A stretch of 64,000 bases of DNA from Isoptericola variabilis 225 (GCF_000215105.1 NC_015588.1:558001-622000), one strand, 5' to 3'; positions 17,336 through 26,379 are shown, counted from the stretch's first letter. The notes: generated by a model from the letters alone, not told the origin. Made by a program: numbers and translations.

Positions 17336-18064
17336 TCAGGCGATGGCGTTCGCGACGAGGCCGGCGAGGACGCCGCCGACGATCGGGCCGACGACCGGGA
17401 CCCAGGAGTAGCCCCAGTCGCTCGGGCCCTTGCCGCGGATCGGCAGGACGGCGTGGGCGATGCGCGGGCCGAGGTCGCGGGCCGGGTTGATGGCGTACCC
17501 CGTGGGGCCGCCGAGGCTCGCGCCGATGCCGGTCACGAGGAGGGCCGCCGCCAGCGGACCCAGGTCTCCGGGCCAGTTGGCGAACTGCAGGATGACGAAG
17601 ACGAGGACGAACGTGCCGACGACCTCGGTCACGAGGTTCCACGTGTACGAGCGCAGCTCGGGGCCGGTCGAGAAGACCGCGAGCTTGATCGGGCCGGGCG
17701 CCTCCTCGTCGAAGTGCTTCTTGTAGGTCAGGAAGGCGAGCGCCGCGCCGATGAACGCGCCGACCATCTGGGCGGCGATGTAGATCAGGGCGTTGCCGAA
17801 GTTCGCCTCGATCCCCGGTCCGAACTCGTCGGCACCGTTGGCCAGGATCCCGAGCGTCACGGCCGGGTTGATGTGGGCGCCGCTGTTGAAGGCCACGAAG
17901 ACGCCGGAGAACACCGCCAGGCCCCACCCGAAGTTGATCAGCAGCCAACCGCCGCCGAAGCCCTTCGTCTTGGGCAGGATCACGTTCGCCACGACGCCGC
18001 AGCCGAGGAGCAGGAGCATCATCGTGCCCAGCATCTCGGTGAGGAAGATCTGGCCTGTTGACAT
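17336..18064 (-). CDS. glpF: glycerol uptake facilitator (aquaglyceroporin)
   Basis: Membrane channel of 242 residues for glycerol entry. Both half-helix motifs are present: AHINPAVTLG near residue 66 and GYAINPARDLGPR near residue 195. The aspartate after the second NPAR is the usual mark of a glycerol-conducting rather than water-only channel. About six hydrophobic segments alternate with short loops. The ATG is followed by STGQIFLTEMLGT, a normal N-terminus; longer upstream reading has no support. It sits between glpD and glpK, whose products use the imported glycerol. Confidence 0.93.
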   Translation of the reverse strand: MSTGQIFLTEMLGTMMLLLLGCGVVANVILPKTKGFGGGWLLINFGWGLAVFSGVFVAFNSGAHINPAVTLGILANGADEFGPGIEANFGNALIYIAAQMVGAFIGAALAFLTYKKHFDEEAPGPIKLAVFSTGPELRSYTWNLVTEVVGTFVLVFVILQFANWPGDLGPLAAALLVTGIGASLGGPTGYAINPARDLGPRIAHAVLPIRGKGPSDWGYSWVPVVGPIVGGVLAGLVANAIA

Positions 18065-18153
18065 TGCCGTCTCGCTTTCTCGAATGACTTCCTTGTCAGG
18101 TCGCCGGCGCGGCGGCCCTCGGCGTCGAGGGGTCGGCGCGCCGTCGTTCGGGG

Positions 18154-18176
18154 GCCCGCTCAGGTGCGGAGCGGGC
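18154..18176 (-). terminator. hairpin across the glpD stop codon
   Basis: GCCCGCTC and GAGCGGGC form an 8-bp stem with a 7-nt loop spanning the glpD stop, ahead of the 95-bp glpD-glpF gap. It could reduce read-through or protect the glpD 3' end; no clear T-tract follows. Confidence 0.35.
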
Positions 18177-19905
18177 GCATGGCCGCGACGTCCGCGGCCC
18201 GTCGTCGGGCGGCCTCGGCCGCGGCGTCGTCGCTCTCGAGCGCGGCGGCGCGCTCGGCCTCGACGATCGAGGTGTAGGCCGCGATCTCGCGCTCGCGCGC
18301 GGCGTCGTCCCAGCCGAGCAGCGGTCCGGCGACGTCGGCGATCTCCGGCAGCGCGGCGAGCCCGCTGTCCGGCACCTCGTAGATCAGGCGCGTGCGGTGC
18401 AGCAGGAGGTCCTCGAGGTGCAGCGCGCCCTCGTGGCTCACGCCGTAGTGGACCTCGGCGCGCAGGTAGGCGGGCGCGTGCTCGAGCGGGCGCGCGAGCG
18501 ACGCGTCTGCCTCGCACAGCTCGACGATCTCGCGCAGGTTGGACCCGTACCGGTGCAGCAGGTGGTCGACCATGGCGGGCGTCCAGCCGTAACGCTGCGC
18601 CCACGCGCGCGCCTGGCGCTGCACGGCCTGCAGGCCGACCGCGCCGAGCAGCGGGATGCGGTGCGTGATGGACGGCAGCGCCGACGCCCGGGAGCCGATC
18701 GCGAAGTCGATCGCGTCCTTGGCCATGACCCGGTACGTCGTGAGCTTGCCGCCCGCGATGACGGTCAGGCCGGGCGCGGGGGAGGCGACGGTGTGCTCGC
18801 GCGACACCTTGGCGGAGGAGGTGCCCTCCTTGGTGCCGGGCTGCAGCAGCGGGCGCAGGCCCGCGTAGGTGCCGATGACGTCGTCGCGCGACAGCGGGTG
18901 CGCGAGCACCGCGTTGGCGTGGTCGAGCACGTAGTCGATGTCCGTCGCGGTCGCGACGGGGTGCACGGGGTCGAGGTTCCAGGGCGTGTCGGTCGTGCCG
19001 ATGATCCAGTACCGCGACCACGGGATGATGAACAGCACGGACTTCTCGGTCTGCAGGATCAGGCCGACCTGGCCCTTGATCCGCTCGCGCGGCACGACGA
19101 TGTGGATGCCCTTGGACGCCAGCACGTGCAGGCCGCCCTGGTCGCCGGCGAGCGCCTCGGTGTCCTCGGTCCACACACCGGTGGCGTTGACGACGTGGCG
19201 GGCGCGGACCGTGATCTCGCGGCCGGTCTCGAGGTCGACGACGACGGCGCCGTTGACCGCGCCGGTGGCGCTCTTGGTCAGCTCGACCACCTGGGTGCGC
19301 GACGCCGCGTGCGCGCCGTAGCTCGCGGCGGTGCGCACGAGCGTCGCGACGAGGCGCGCGTCGTCGACCGACGCGTCCCAGTACTGCACGGCGCCGATCG
19401 CGGCGTCGTGCGCGAGGTCGGGGAACTTGCGGGCGATCGCGCGCCGCGTGAGGTGGCGGTGGATCGGCATGGCCCGGCGTCCCGGCGCGATCGCCGCCAG
19501 CGTGTCGTACAGCGCGATGCCGGCGCCGACGTAGGCGCGCTCCCACACGCGGTGCTCGAGCGGGTAGAGGAAGGGGACCGGGCGCACGAGGTGCGGCGCG
19601 AGCTCCTTGAGCAGCAGGTCGCGCTCGGTGAGCGCCTCGTGCACGAGGTGGAAGTCGAGCATCTGCAGGTACCGCAGGCCGCCGTGCACCAGCTTGCTGC
19701 TGCGGCTCGAGGTGCCCGACGCCCAGTCCTGCGCCTCGACGACGGCCGTGGACAGCCCGCGGGTCACGGCGTCGAGCGCGATCCCCGCGCCGGTCACGCC
19801 GCCACCCACGACGAGCACGTCGAGCTCGCCGGTCGCCTCGCGCGACGCGTCGAGCGCCGCCAGCGCCTGCTCGCGCGACTCGGCCGTGAGTCGTGTGGAC
19901 GCCAT
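18160..19905 (-). CDS. glpD: glycerol-3-phosphate dehydrogenase (quinone-linked)
   Basis: FAD enzyme that oxidises glycerol 3-phosphate to dihydroxyacetone phosphate and feeds electrons to menaquinone at the membrane. The 581-residue product starts with a dinucleotide-binding GGGVTGAG near residue 34, then SGTSSRSSKLVHGGLRYL (FAD pocket). It has the family C-terminal cap domain with RYGSNLREI. Length matches bacterial GlpD. A ribosome site GGGGAGGGGA precedes the ATG. It is first gene of the glycerol operon and divergent from a SorC-type regulator gene; inverted repeats in the 100-bp gap are candidate operators. Confidence 0.96.
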   Translation of the reverse strand: MASTRLTAESREQALAALDASREATGELDVLVVGGGVTGAGIALDAVTRGLSTAVVEAQDWASGTSSRSSKLVHGGLRYLQMLDFHLVHEALTERDLLLKELAPHLVRPVPFLYPLEHRVWERAYVGAGIALYDTLAAIAPGRRAMPIHRHLTRRAIARKFPDLAHDAAIGAVQYWDASVDDARLVATLVRTAASYGAHAASRTQVVELTKSATGAVNGAVVVDLETGREITVRARHVVNATGVWTEDTEALAGDQGGLHVLASKGIHIVVPRERIKGQVGLILQTEKSVLFIIPWSRYWIIGTTDTPWNLDPVHPVATATDIDYVLDHANAVLAHPLSRDDVIGTYAGLRPLLQPGTKEGTSSAKVSREHTVASPAPGLTVIAGGKLTTYRVMAKDAIDFAIGSRASALPSITHRIPLLGAVGLQAVQRQARAWAQRYGWTPAMVDHLLHRYGSNLREIVELCEADASLARPLEHAPAYLRAEVHYGVSHEGALHLEDLLLHRTRLIYEVPDSGLAALPEIADVAGPLLGWDDAAREREIAAYTSIVEAERAAALESDDAAAEAARRRAADVAAMRPLRT

Positions 19906-19950
19906 CGTTGTCCCCTCCCCGTCGACGACGGTCCGACCTCAGCATCCCTG

Positions 19951-19984
19951 GCACGTTCGCGCAACCGCTGTGCACGAACGTGCA
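19951..19984. promoter_or_regulatory. SorC-family operator-like inverted repeats in the glpD/regulator gap
   Basis: Two nested palindromes: GCACGTTCG (19951-19959) with CGAACGTGC (19975-19983), and TGCAC-GAAC-GTGCA (19971-19984). They lie between the divergent starts of glpD and the SorC-type regulator, where an effector-responsive repressor would bind. Confidence 0.5.
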
Positions 19985-20005
19985 GCCGTGGCAGAGTGGG
20001 GCGCC

Positions 20006-20959
20006 ATGACGACCGATCGCGAGCGCGACGTGCTCATGGCCGCGACGATGTACTACCTCCAGGACATGAAGATGGAGACCATCGCGCGGCACCTGCGCAC
20101 CTCCCGCTCGACGGTCTCGCGGCTCATCAAGCACGCGCGCCAGACCGGCGTCGTCGAGATCACGCTGCGGCCCGCGCACTCGCGCGCACCCGGCCTCGGC
20201 AAGGAGATCTCGGCCGCGTACGGCATCGACGCCTACGTCGTTCCCGTGCCGGACTCCGCGGACGACGAGGCGCGGCTCGACCAGGTCGCCATCGCGACCG
20301 CGCGCCTGCTCGCCCGCTGGTACGACTCCGGCATGGTGCTCGGCATCGCGTGGGGCACGACGCTCGCGGCGATCGCGCACCACCTGCACCACAAGGCCAC
20401 CCGCGGCTCCGCCGTCGTGCAGCTCAACGGCGCCGCGAACACGCGCACGTCGGGCGTCGGCTACGCGGGCGAGATCATCGCGGCGTTCGGGTCCGCGTTC
20501 GACGCCCAGGTGCACCACTTCTCGGTCCCGGCGTTCTTCGACTACGCCGAGACGAAGTCGGCGATGTGGCGCGAGCGTTCGGTGCGCCGCGTGCTCGACG
20601 TGCAGGCCCAGGCCGACATCGCCCTGTTCTCCGTGGGAGCCGTGTCGGGCGGCGTGCCGTCGCACGTGTACGCGGCCGGGTACCTCGACCCGGAGGACGT
20701 CGCGGTGCTCGATGCCGAGGGCGTGGTCGGCGACGTGTGCACGGTCTTCCTGCGTGCCGACGGCACCTACCGCGACATCCCGATCAACGCGCGCGCGTCC
20801 GGCCCGACGCCGCACCAGCTGCGCCGCATCCCGCGGCGGCTGTGCGCGGTCGCGGGCGACAACAAGGTCGCCCCGCTGCGCGCGGCGCTCGCGGCCGGCG
20901 TCGTGACCGACCTCGTGCTCGACGAGCTCACCGCGGTCCGGCTCGTCGACGGCTCGTGA
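20006..20959 (+). CDS. SorC/DeoR-type sugar-binding transcriptional regulator
   Basis: 317-residue regulator with an N-terminal helix-turn-helix (METIARHLRTSRSTVSRLIK, residues 23-42) and a C-terminal sugar-phosphate isomerase-like effector domain typical of the SorC family. Phosphosugar binding is expected around GIAWGTTLAAIA and VVGDVCTVFLRADG. Position divergent from glpD with palindromes in the shared promoter region makes it the probable regulator of the glycerol operon, most likely sensing glycerol 3-phosphate or a triose phosphate; that is inference. A second in-frame ATG eleven codons in would remove part of the DNA-binding domain. Three hairpin-forming 18-bp repeats follow its stop. 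Confidence 0.87.
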   Translation: MTTDRERDVLMAATMYYLQDMKMETIARHLRTSRSTVSRLIKHARQTGVVEITLRPAHSRAPGLGKEISAAYGIDAYVVPVPDSADDEARLDQVAIATARLLARWYDSGMVLGIAWGTTLAAIAHHLHHKATRGSAVVQLNGAANTRTSGVGYAGEIIAAFGSAFDAQVHHFSVPAFFDYAETKSAMWRERSVRRVLDVQAQADIALFSVGAVSGGVPSHVYAAGYLDPEDVAVLDAEGVVGDVCTVFLRADGTYRDIPINARASGPTPHQLRRIPRRLCAVAGDNKVAPLRAALAAGVVTDLVLDELTAVRLVDGS

Positions 20960-20962
20960 CGC

Positions 20963-21010
20963 GTGCCCACCACGGGACCCGTGCCCACCACGGGACCCGT
21001 GCCCACCACG
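20963..21010 (+). repeat. 18-bp tandem repeat (2.7 copies), hairpin-forming
   Basis: GTGCCCACCACGGGACCC at 20963 and 20981, and the first 12 bases again at 20999. CCCGTG and CACGGG pair around CCCAC, so successive copies can form hairpins. It starts 4 bp after the regulator's stop and ends 34 bp before the next promoter-like TACAGT, so a terminator role is plausible. Confidence 0.7.
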
Positions 21011-21056
21011 TGGCGCGTCCCGCGGGCACCCGGTGGCGCCGTCGTACAGTGACGCG

Positions 21057-21584
21057 GTGACCAGCGACGCCTCGTTCACCGTCCGCCCCGCGCTGCCGGC
21101 GGACATGCGGGCGGTGCGTGCGCTCGTCGAGCCGTACGCGCAGGAGCGCATCCTGCTCGCCAAGGAGATGGTCGGCTACTACGAGGCCGTCCAGGAGTTC
21201 CTCGTCGCGCAGGAGGTGCCCGACGACGGCACCCCTGGCGCGGTGATCGGGTGCGGGGCGCTGCACGTCATGTGGGACGACCTCGCCGAGGTCCGCACGC
21301 TCGCGGTCGACCCGGCCTGGCGCGGGCGCGGCGTCGGGCACGCGCTCGTCGAGGCGCTGCTCGACCGGGCGCGGGCGCTCGGCCTGCGCCGCGTGTTCTG
21401 CCTGACGTTCGAGGTCGAGTTCTTCACGGCGCACGGGTTCCGCGAGATCGACGGCACGCCCGTGACGCCCGAGGTCTACGCCGAGCTGCTGCGCTCGCAC
21501 GACGACGGCGTCGCGGAGTTCCTCGACCTCGCCCGCGTCAAGCCGAACACCCTCGGCAACTCGCGCATGCTGCTCGACCTGTGA
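21057..21584 (+). CDS. argA: amino-acid N-acetyltransferase (N-acetylglutamate synthase, short actinobacterial type)
   Basis: 175-residue GNAT protein resembling the stand-alone N-acetylglutamate synthases of actinobacteria (Rv2747-like), which make the first intermediate of arginine synthesis from glutamate and acetyl-CoA. Acetyl-CoA-binding motif A is RTLAVDPAWRGRGVGHALVE near residue 81. FCLTFEVEFFTAHGF, which follows, is characteristic of the ArgA group. GTG at 21057 is preferred: TACAGT stands 6 nt upstream, giving a probable leaderless transcript, and the GTG eight codons earlier lies before this box. No other arg gene is nearby. Confidence 0.8.
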   Translation: MTSDASFTVRPALPADMRAVRALVEPYAQERILLAKEMVGYYEAVQEFLVAQEVPDDGTPGAVIGCGALHVMWDDLAEVRTLAVDPAWRGRGVGHALVEALLDRARALGLRRVFCLTFEVEFFTAHGFREIDGTPVTPEVYAELLRSHDDGVAEFLDLARVKPNTLGNSRMLLDL

Positions 21585-21591
21585 GCCCGGC

Positions 21592-22485
21592 TCAGGCGGG
21601 TGCGAGGGGGAGCGCGTAGCGCCCGTCGGCGCCCTGCTCGACGAGCCCGTCCTCGACGAGCCCGGCGAGGCACCGCTCGACCTGGGCCGGGTCCTTGCCG
21701 ACGTCCGCGAGCAGGTCGCGGTGCACCGGTCCGGTCGCGCCGCGCAGCACCGCCATCACGCGGCCGCGCACCTGCCGGTCGGTGCCGTGCCACGCCTGCA
21801 CCCGGCGGCGGCCGGCGTGCGCGTCGGGCGGGTGGCCGGCGGCCCGCCAGGTGCACAGGTCGCGCACCGGGCACGCGCCGCACCGCGGGGCGCGCGCGGT
21901 GCACACCACCGCACCGAGCTCCATCGACGCGGCGGCCCAGCGTGCCGCGGTGACGTCCTCGGGCGGGGCCACGGTCTCGGCGAGCGTGCGCTCGGCGACC
22001 GTGTACGACGGCGCGGGCAGCGCGGCGCCGGCGACCGTGCGCGCGAGCAGGCGGCGCACGTTGGTGTCGACGACGACGGCGCGGCGGCCGAACGCGAACG
22101 CCCGCACCGCCGCGGCCGTGTACTCGCCGACGCCGGGCAGCGCGCGCAGCGCGGCCTCGTCGTCGGGCACCTCGCCGCCGTGACGGTCGACGATCGTCCG
22201 GGCGCACTCGGCGAGCCGCAGCGCGCGCCGCGGGTAGCCGAGGCGGTCCCACGCGCGCAGCACGTCGGCGGTCGAGGCGGCAGCGAGGTCGGTCGGCGTC
22301 GGCCAGCGGGACATCCACGTGCGCCAGACCGGTTCGACCCGCACGACGGGCGTCTGCTGGAGCATCACCTCGCTCACCAGCACGCCCCATGGCGTCCGGT
22401 CGGGGCTGCGCCAGGGCAGGTCGCGCGCGACGTCGTCGTACCAGGTGGTGACCCGGTCCACGAGTCGGGCGTGGTCGGTGGGCAC
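21592..22485 (-). CDS. mutY: A/G-specific adenine glycosylase
   Basis: Base-excision enzyme removing adenine opposite 8-oxoguanine. The 297-residue product shows the HhH-GPD fold: SEVMLQQTPVVRV near residue 38, the helix-hairpin-helix LPGVGEYTAAAV near 115 and VDTNVRRLLAR with the catalytic Asp. The iron-sulphur loop is C-x6-C-x2-C-x5-C (CTARAPRCGACPVRDLC). Like many actinobacterial MutY it ends shortly after the cluster with only a small C-terminal region instead of a full NUDIX-like domain. Starts with GTG. It converges with argA with 7 bp between stops. Confidence 0.93.
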   Translation of the reverse strand: MPTDHARLVDRVTTWYDDVARDLPWRSPDRTPWGVLVSEVMLQQTPVVRVEPVWRTWMSRWPTPTDLAAASTADVLRAWDRLGYPRRALRLAECARTIVDRHGGEVPDDEAALRALPGVGEYTAAAVRAFAFGRRAVVVDTNVRRLLARTVAGAALPAPSYTVAERTLAETVAPPEDVTAARWAAASMELGAVVCTARAPRCGACPVRDLCTWRAAGHPPDAHAGRRRVQAWHGTDRQVRGRVMAVLRGATGPVHRDLLADVGKDPAQVERCLAGLVEDGLVEQGADGRYALPLAPA

Positions 22486-22668
22486 GAGCGACCATTCTGG
22501 CCCACGGCCGGCCGTCTGGCGACCCCCGCGTGCGCGCGAGGGCCGTCGCCTGAGACGATGTGCGGCGCGGCTCCGGGGACGGGGCGCGCCGGCGTCGTAC
22601 GGTGGCGCCGACCGTGGTGGGCACGTACCGGACGACCGTCGGCTCAGGTCTGGAGGAGAGGGAAGCGC

Positions 22669-23784
22669 GTGGCATCTGCGGACGACCGGCGACGCGGCGG
22701 CGGCACGCCGCGCGGACGCTCGACGTCCCGCGGCTCCGGCGCGAAGAAGCCCGCCCCGCGCTCCTCGTCGGGTCGCGGTGCGTCGTCGCGCTCGTCGTCC
22801 ACCCGGAGCACGGCGGCCCGGGGCACGTCGACGCGCGGCGCGTCCACCCGCTCCGGTGCGACGCCGTCGAGGTCCTCGTCCTCGTCGTCCGCCCGCCGCG
22901 GGGAGCGCGCCGTCGCGACGACGTCGTACCTCCAGGCGCCCGGCAGCGCGTCGCGCGCGGGCGCCCGGTCGAACCGCTCGTCGTCACGCGCCTCAGGAGC
23001 CCGGCGGGGCTCCGCCCGGCGTCGCGCCGACACCGGACGCCGTCGCCCCGGGACGCTCGCGCTGCTCGTGGCCGCCGCGCTCGTGGCCGCCGGCACGTTC
23101 GGCGGGTACGGCATCGGCCGCGCCGTCGAGGCGGTGCGCGAGGCCTGGCCCGACCCGGGTCCGCAGCTGCTCGCCGACAAGGCCGTGCCGCCCGAGCCGC
23201 TCGACGTGTCCGGCCCGGCCGGCACGTGCACCGCGCAGGAGGTCGACCTCACCCTGACGGCCGGCGCCACGTCCGTCCGCGAGGGCGAGCCGCTCGTCTT
23301 CACCGTGGGGGTCGAGAACGTGGGCCGCGTCCCGTGCCTGTTCGACGGCGGTGCGGCGAGCCTCGCGGTGACGATCACCGACGCGTCGGGCGAGGACCGC
23401 GTGTGGTCGTCGGCCGACTGCGCGAGCGGGACCCAGGAGCTCATGCTCGGCCCGGGCGACGCCGCGCCCCCGCGCGAGGTGCGGTGGTCCTCCGTGCGGA
23501 CCGTGCCGGGCTGCGAGGGCGGTCAGCCGCCCGTGACGCCGGGGACGTACCAGGCCAAGGTCACCATGGCCGACGTGCCGGGTGCGGAGAGCGACGTCGT
23601 GACGTTCACGGTGGCCGCGCCCGCGAGCGCGTCCCCGACCCCGAGCCCCGAGCCGTCCGCGGCCGAGCCGAGCGCGGAGCCGAGCGCCGCGCCGACGGCC
23701 GAGGACGCCGAGAAGGACAGGGGCAAGCCCGACGACGCGGAGGACCGGCCGCGCGGCGGGGAGAACAACGGCAAGAAGCCCTAG
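22669..23784 (+). CDS. membrane-anchored protein with very basic Ser/Arg-rich N-terminal tail, unknown function
   Basis: 371 residues. The first 130 or so form a low-complexity cytoplasmic tail rich in Ser, Arg, Thr and Gly. One hydrophobic anchor follows (LALLVAAALVAAGTFGGYGIG, near 130-150), then an extracytoplasmic domain from about 160 to 310. That domain has an Ig-like beta pattern (VREGEPLVFTVGVENVG) and four cysteines that could form disulphides. It ends in a Pro/Ser/Glu-rich tail. The tail may bind nucleic acid or the membrane surface; nothing visible shows an enzymatic role. The GTG start has GGAGGAGAGG upstream. Not recognised beyond this architecture. Confidence 0.7.
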   Translation: MASADDRRRGGGTPRGRSTSRGSGAKKPAPRSSSGRGASSRSSSTRSTAARGTSTRGASTRSGATPSRSSSSSSARRGERAVATTSYLQAPGSASRAGARSNRSSSRASGARRGSARRRADTGRRRPGTLALLVAAALVAAGTFGGYGIGRAVEAVREAWPDPGPQLLADKAVPPEPLDVSGPAGTCTAQEVDLTLTAGATSVREGEPLVFTVGVENVGRVPCLFDGGAASLAVTITDASGEDRVWSSADCASGTQELMLGPGDAAPPREVRWSSVRTVPGCEGGQPPVTPGTYQAKVTMADVPGAESDVVTFTVAAPASASPTPSPEPSAAEPSAEPSAAPTAEDAEKDRGKPDDAEDRPRGGENNGKKP

Positions 23785-23785
23785 C

Positions 23786-23827
23786 TGTCAGAGAGGTGGT
23801 GGGCTCCAGCCCACCACCTTTCTGACA
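23786..23827. repeat. 42-bp palindrome, TGTCAG...CTGACA family (terminator-like)
   Basis: TGTCAGAGAGGTGGTGGGCT and its near-perfect complement (one mismatch in 20) around a 2-base centre, between convergent stops (2 bp after one gene, 8 bp before disA's end). It probably acts as a bidirectional terminator. Length and end sequence match the copy downstream of menB and the 42-bp cores inside accA1, menE and menD. Confidence 0.8.
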
Positions 23828-23835
23828 CGGGAGGG

Positions 23836-24924
23836 TCAGACGTAGCGCTCGAGGATGCTCGACTCGGCCAGGCGGGACAGGCCCTCGCGGATCGCGCGGG
23901 CGCGCTGCTCGCCCACGCCGTCGACGGCCATGAGGTCGTCGACGCTCGCGGCGAGGAGCTTCTGCAGCCCGCCGAAGTGCGCGACGAGCCGGTCGATGAC
24001 GGCCGACGGCAGGCGCGGGACCTTGGACAGCAGGCGGAAGCCGTGCGGCGCGACCGCGGCGTCGAGCGCCACGCCGCCGCCTGGCAGGCCGAGCACGCGG
24101 CCGACGTGGCCGAAGTCGAGCAGCTGCGCGGAGTCGAGCGCCGCGAGGTCGGCCTGCACGTCGGCCAGGGACCGGCCCGAGCGCTCGAGGTCCACGTAGT
24201 CGCGCACGACGAGGTCGCGGTCGGCGCCGATGCCACCGATGAGCTCGTCGAGCTGGAGCGCGAGCAGGCGGCCGTCGACGCCGAGCTCGATGACGTAGCC
24301 GTCGATCTCCTCGGAGATGCGGCGCACCATCTCGAGGCGCTGGACGACGGAGCACACGTCGCGCACCGTGACCAGGTCCTCGATCTCGAGGGCCGACAGC
24401 GTGCCGGACACCTCGTCGAGCCGCGCGCGGTACCGCTCGAGCGTGGCGAGCGCCTGGTTGGCGCGCCCGAGGATCGTGTCGGAGTCCTCCAGCACGTGGC
24501 GGACGCTGCCGACGTAGATCGCCACGATCCGCATCGACTGGCTCACCGAGATGACGGGGTAGCCCGTCTGCTTGGCGACGCGCTCGGCCGTGCGGTGGCG
24601 GGTGCCGGACTCGCTCGTCTCGATCGAGGGGTCGGGCAGGAGCTGGACCGCGGCGCGGCGGATGCGCATCGCGTCCCGGTCGAGCACGACGGCGCCGTCC
24701 ATCTTCGACAGCTCGCGCAGCCGCGTGGCGGAGAACTCGACGTCGAGCACGAACCCGCCGGAGCAGATCTCCTCGACCGTCCTGTCGAGGCCCAGCACGA
24801 TGAGGGCGCCCGTCCGGCCGCGCAGGATGCGCTCCAGCCCGTCGCGCAGCTCCGTCCCGGGAGCCACCGCTGCCAGGGTCTCCCTGAGCAGGGCGTCGGG
24901 GTGCGCGTTGGAAGGGGCCACCAC
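23836..24924 (-). CDS. disA: DNA integrity scanning diadenylate cyclase
   Basis: Makes cyclic di-AMP from two ATP and scans DNA for branched structures. The 362-residue product has the DisA_N cyclase domain in the first 150 residues with DGAVVLD near residue 75 and GTRHRTAER near 108 (DGA and RHR catalytic motifs). A helical linker and a C-terminal helix-hairpin-helix domain ([16 protein letters not shown] near 340) follow. It lies 6 bp behind radA, with which it is regularly paired; RadA/Sms is known to modulate DisA activity in Bacillus. The transcript probably ends at the 42-bp palindrome just beyond. Confidence 0.95.
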   Translation of the reverse strand: MVAPSNAHPDALLRETLAAVAPGTELRDGLERILRGRTGALIVLGLDRTVEEICSGGFVLDVEFSATRLRELSKMDGAVVLDRDAMRIRRAAVQLLPDPSIETSESGTRHRTAERVAKQTGYPVISVSQSMRIVAIYVGSVRHVLEDSDTILGRANQALATLERYRARLDEVSGTLSALEIEDLVTVRDVCSVVQRLEMVRRISEEIDGYVIELGVDGRLLALQLDELIGGIGADRDLVVRDYVDLERSGRSLADVQADLAALDSAQLLDFGHVGRVLGLPGGGVALDAAVAPHGFRLLSKVPRLPSAVIDRLVAHFGGLQKLLAASVDDLMAVDGVGEQRARAIREGLSRLAESSILERYV

Positions 24925-24930
24925 CGCATC

Positions 24931-26379
24931 CTACGATGCGGGGCGGTCCGACGGCCGTTCGCGTCCGCGCGCGGGAGCGGCCCCGGCCAGCTCGACCGCC
25001 TCGGCGATGTGCCGTGCCTCGAGGACCTGGAGGCCCGCGGGGGCCGTCATGGCCGTCCCGGCGGGCACGACGGCGCGCACGAACCCGAGCCGCGCGGCCT
25101 CGCTGAGCCGTCGGTCGATCGCCGTGACCGGCCGGATGTCGCCCGCCAGCCCGACCTCGCCCACCGCGACGGTGCCGGGCGGCAGCGCCTCGCCCGTGCG
25201 CGCCGAGACGATCGCGAGCGCCGTCGCGAGGTCGGCGGCGGGCTCGGTGACGCGCGCGCCGCCGATCGTCGAGACGTACACGTCCTGGTCGGCCAGCCGC
25301 AGGCCGCCGTGCCGGTGCAGGACCGCGAGGATCATCGCGAGGCGCGACGACTCGAGGCCGCTCGTGGTACGGCGCGGGTTCGCCAGCGGCGACGGCGCGA
25401 CGAGCGACTGGATCTCGAGCGCGAGCGGACGCCGTCCCTCGACCGTCACGGTCACGCACGTGCCGGGCACGCCCGCGCCGAGGTGCGACAGGAAGAGCCC
25501 GCTCGGGTCGCTCAGCCCGACGATCCCGGACTCGGACAGCTCGAAGCAGCCGACCTCGTCCGTGGGGCCGTACCGGTTCTTCACCGCGCGCACCATGCGC
25601 AGGCGCGAGTGCCGGTCGCCCTCGAACTGGCACACGACGTCGACGAGGTGCTCGAGCGTGCGCGGCCCGGCGACCGTGCCGTCCTTGGTCACGTGGCCGA
25701 CGAGCAGCACGGGCACCTGGCGCTCCTTGGCGGCCGCGATGAGCGCCGCCGCGACCTCGCGCACCTGGCTCACGCCGCCGGGCGCGCCGTCCACCTCGGC
25801 GGAGGCGATGGTCTGCACCGAGTCGACGACGAGCAGCGCCGGCTCGGAGGCCTCGACGTGGCCCAGCACCGTGGCGAGGTCGGTCTCGGCCGCGAGCAGC
25901 AGGCTCGGGGCGAGCGCCCCGACGCGCTCGGCCCGCAGCCGCACCTGCCCCGCAGACTCCTCGCCGGTGACGTAGAGGACCGTGCGGGCGTCGACGCCGT
26001 CGAGACCGCGCGCGTAGTTGGACGCGACCGACAGCAGCAGCGTCGACTTGCCGACGCCCGGCTCGCCCGCGAGCAGCACGACCGCGCCGGGCACGAGCCC
26101 CCCGCCCAGCACGCGGTCGAGCTCGGCGACGCCCGTCGGCACCGCCCGGGCGGCGTCGATGTCGATCTCCGCGATGGGCCGCGCCGGCGAGCGGGTCGGC
26201 GTCACGGCGACCGTGCGCGGGCCGGCCGCGGCGGGACCCTCCTCGGTCACCGTGCCCCACGCCTGGCACTCGCCGCAGCGGCCGGCCCACTTCGCCGTCG
26301 TCCAGCCGCACTCGGTGCAGCGGTACGCGGGCCGGGACGCCTTGGTCGCGCGCGCGGCGCGCGTCGTCGAGGTGCTCAC
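24931..26379 (-). CDS. radA: DNA repair protein RadA (Sms)
   Basis: RecA-like motor that helps branch migration in recombination. The 482-residue product begins with a four-cysteine zinc finger (CTECGWTTAKWAGRCGECQ, about residues 21-39). Walker A GEPGVGKST is near 105, the RadA-specific KNRYG near 250, and a Lon protease-like C-terminal domain closes it (VSTIGGARVTEPAADLA). Starts GTG, with a TAGCGT box 8 nt before it on the same strand, so it is probably leaderless. It forms an operon with disA downstream. Confidence 0.95.
   Translation of the reverse strand: MSTSTTRAARATKASRPAYRCTECGWTTAKWAGRCGECQAWGTVTEEGPAAAGPRTVAVTPTRSPARPIAEIDIDAARAVPTGVAELDRVLGGGLVPGAVVLLAGEPGVGKSTLLLSVASNYARGLDGVDARTVLYVTGEESAGQVRLRAERVGALAPSLLLAAETDLATVLGHVEASEPALLVVDSVQTIASAEVDGAPGGVSQVREVAAALIAAAKERQVPVLLVGHVTKDGTVAGPRTLEHLVDVVCQFEGDRHSRLRMVRAVKNRYGPTDEVGCFELSESGIVGLSDPSGLFLSHLGAGVPGTCVTVTVEGRRPLALEIQSLVAPSPLANPRRTTSGLESSRLAMILAVLHRHGGLRLADQDVYVSTIGGARVTEPAADLATALAIVSARTGEALPPGTVAVGEVGLAGDIRPVTAIDRRLSEAARLGFVRAVVPAGTAMTAPAGLQVLEARHIAEAVELAGAAPARGRERPSDRPAS

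Noticed and set aside
17336..21163. single 1275-codon minus-strand frame covering glpF to the regulator
   Set aside because: Only its last 242 codons (glpF) have homology; the rest is shadow of glpD and antisense of the SorC-type gene.
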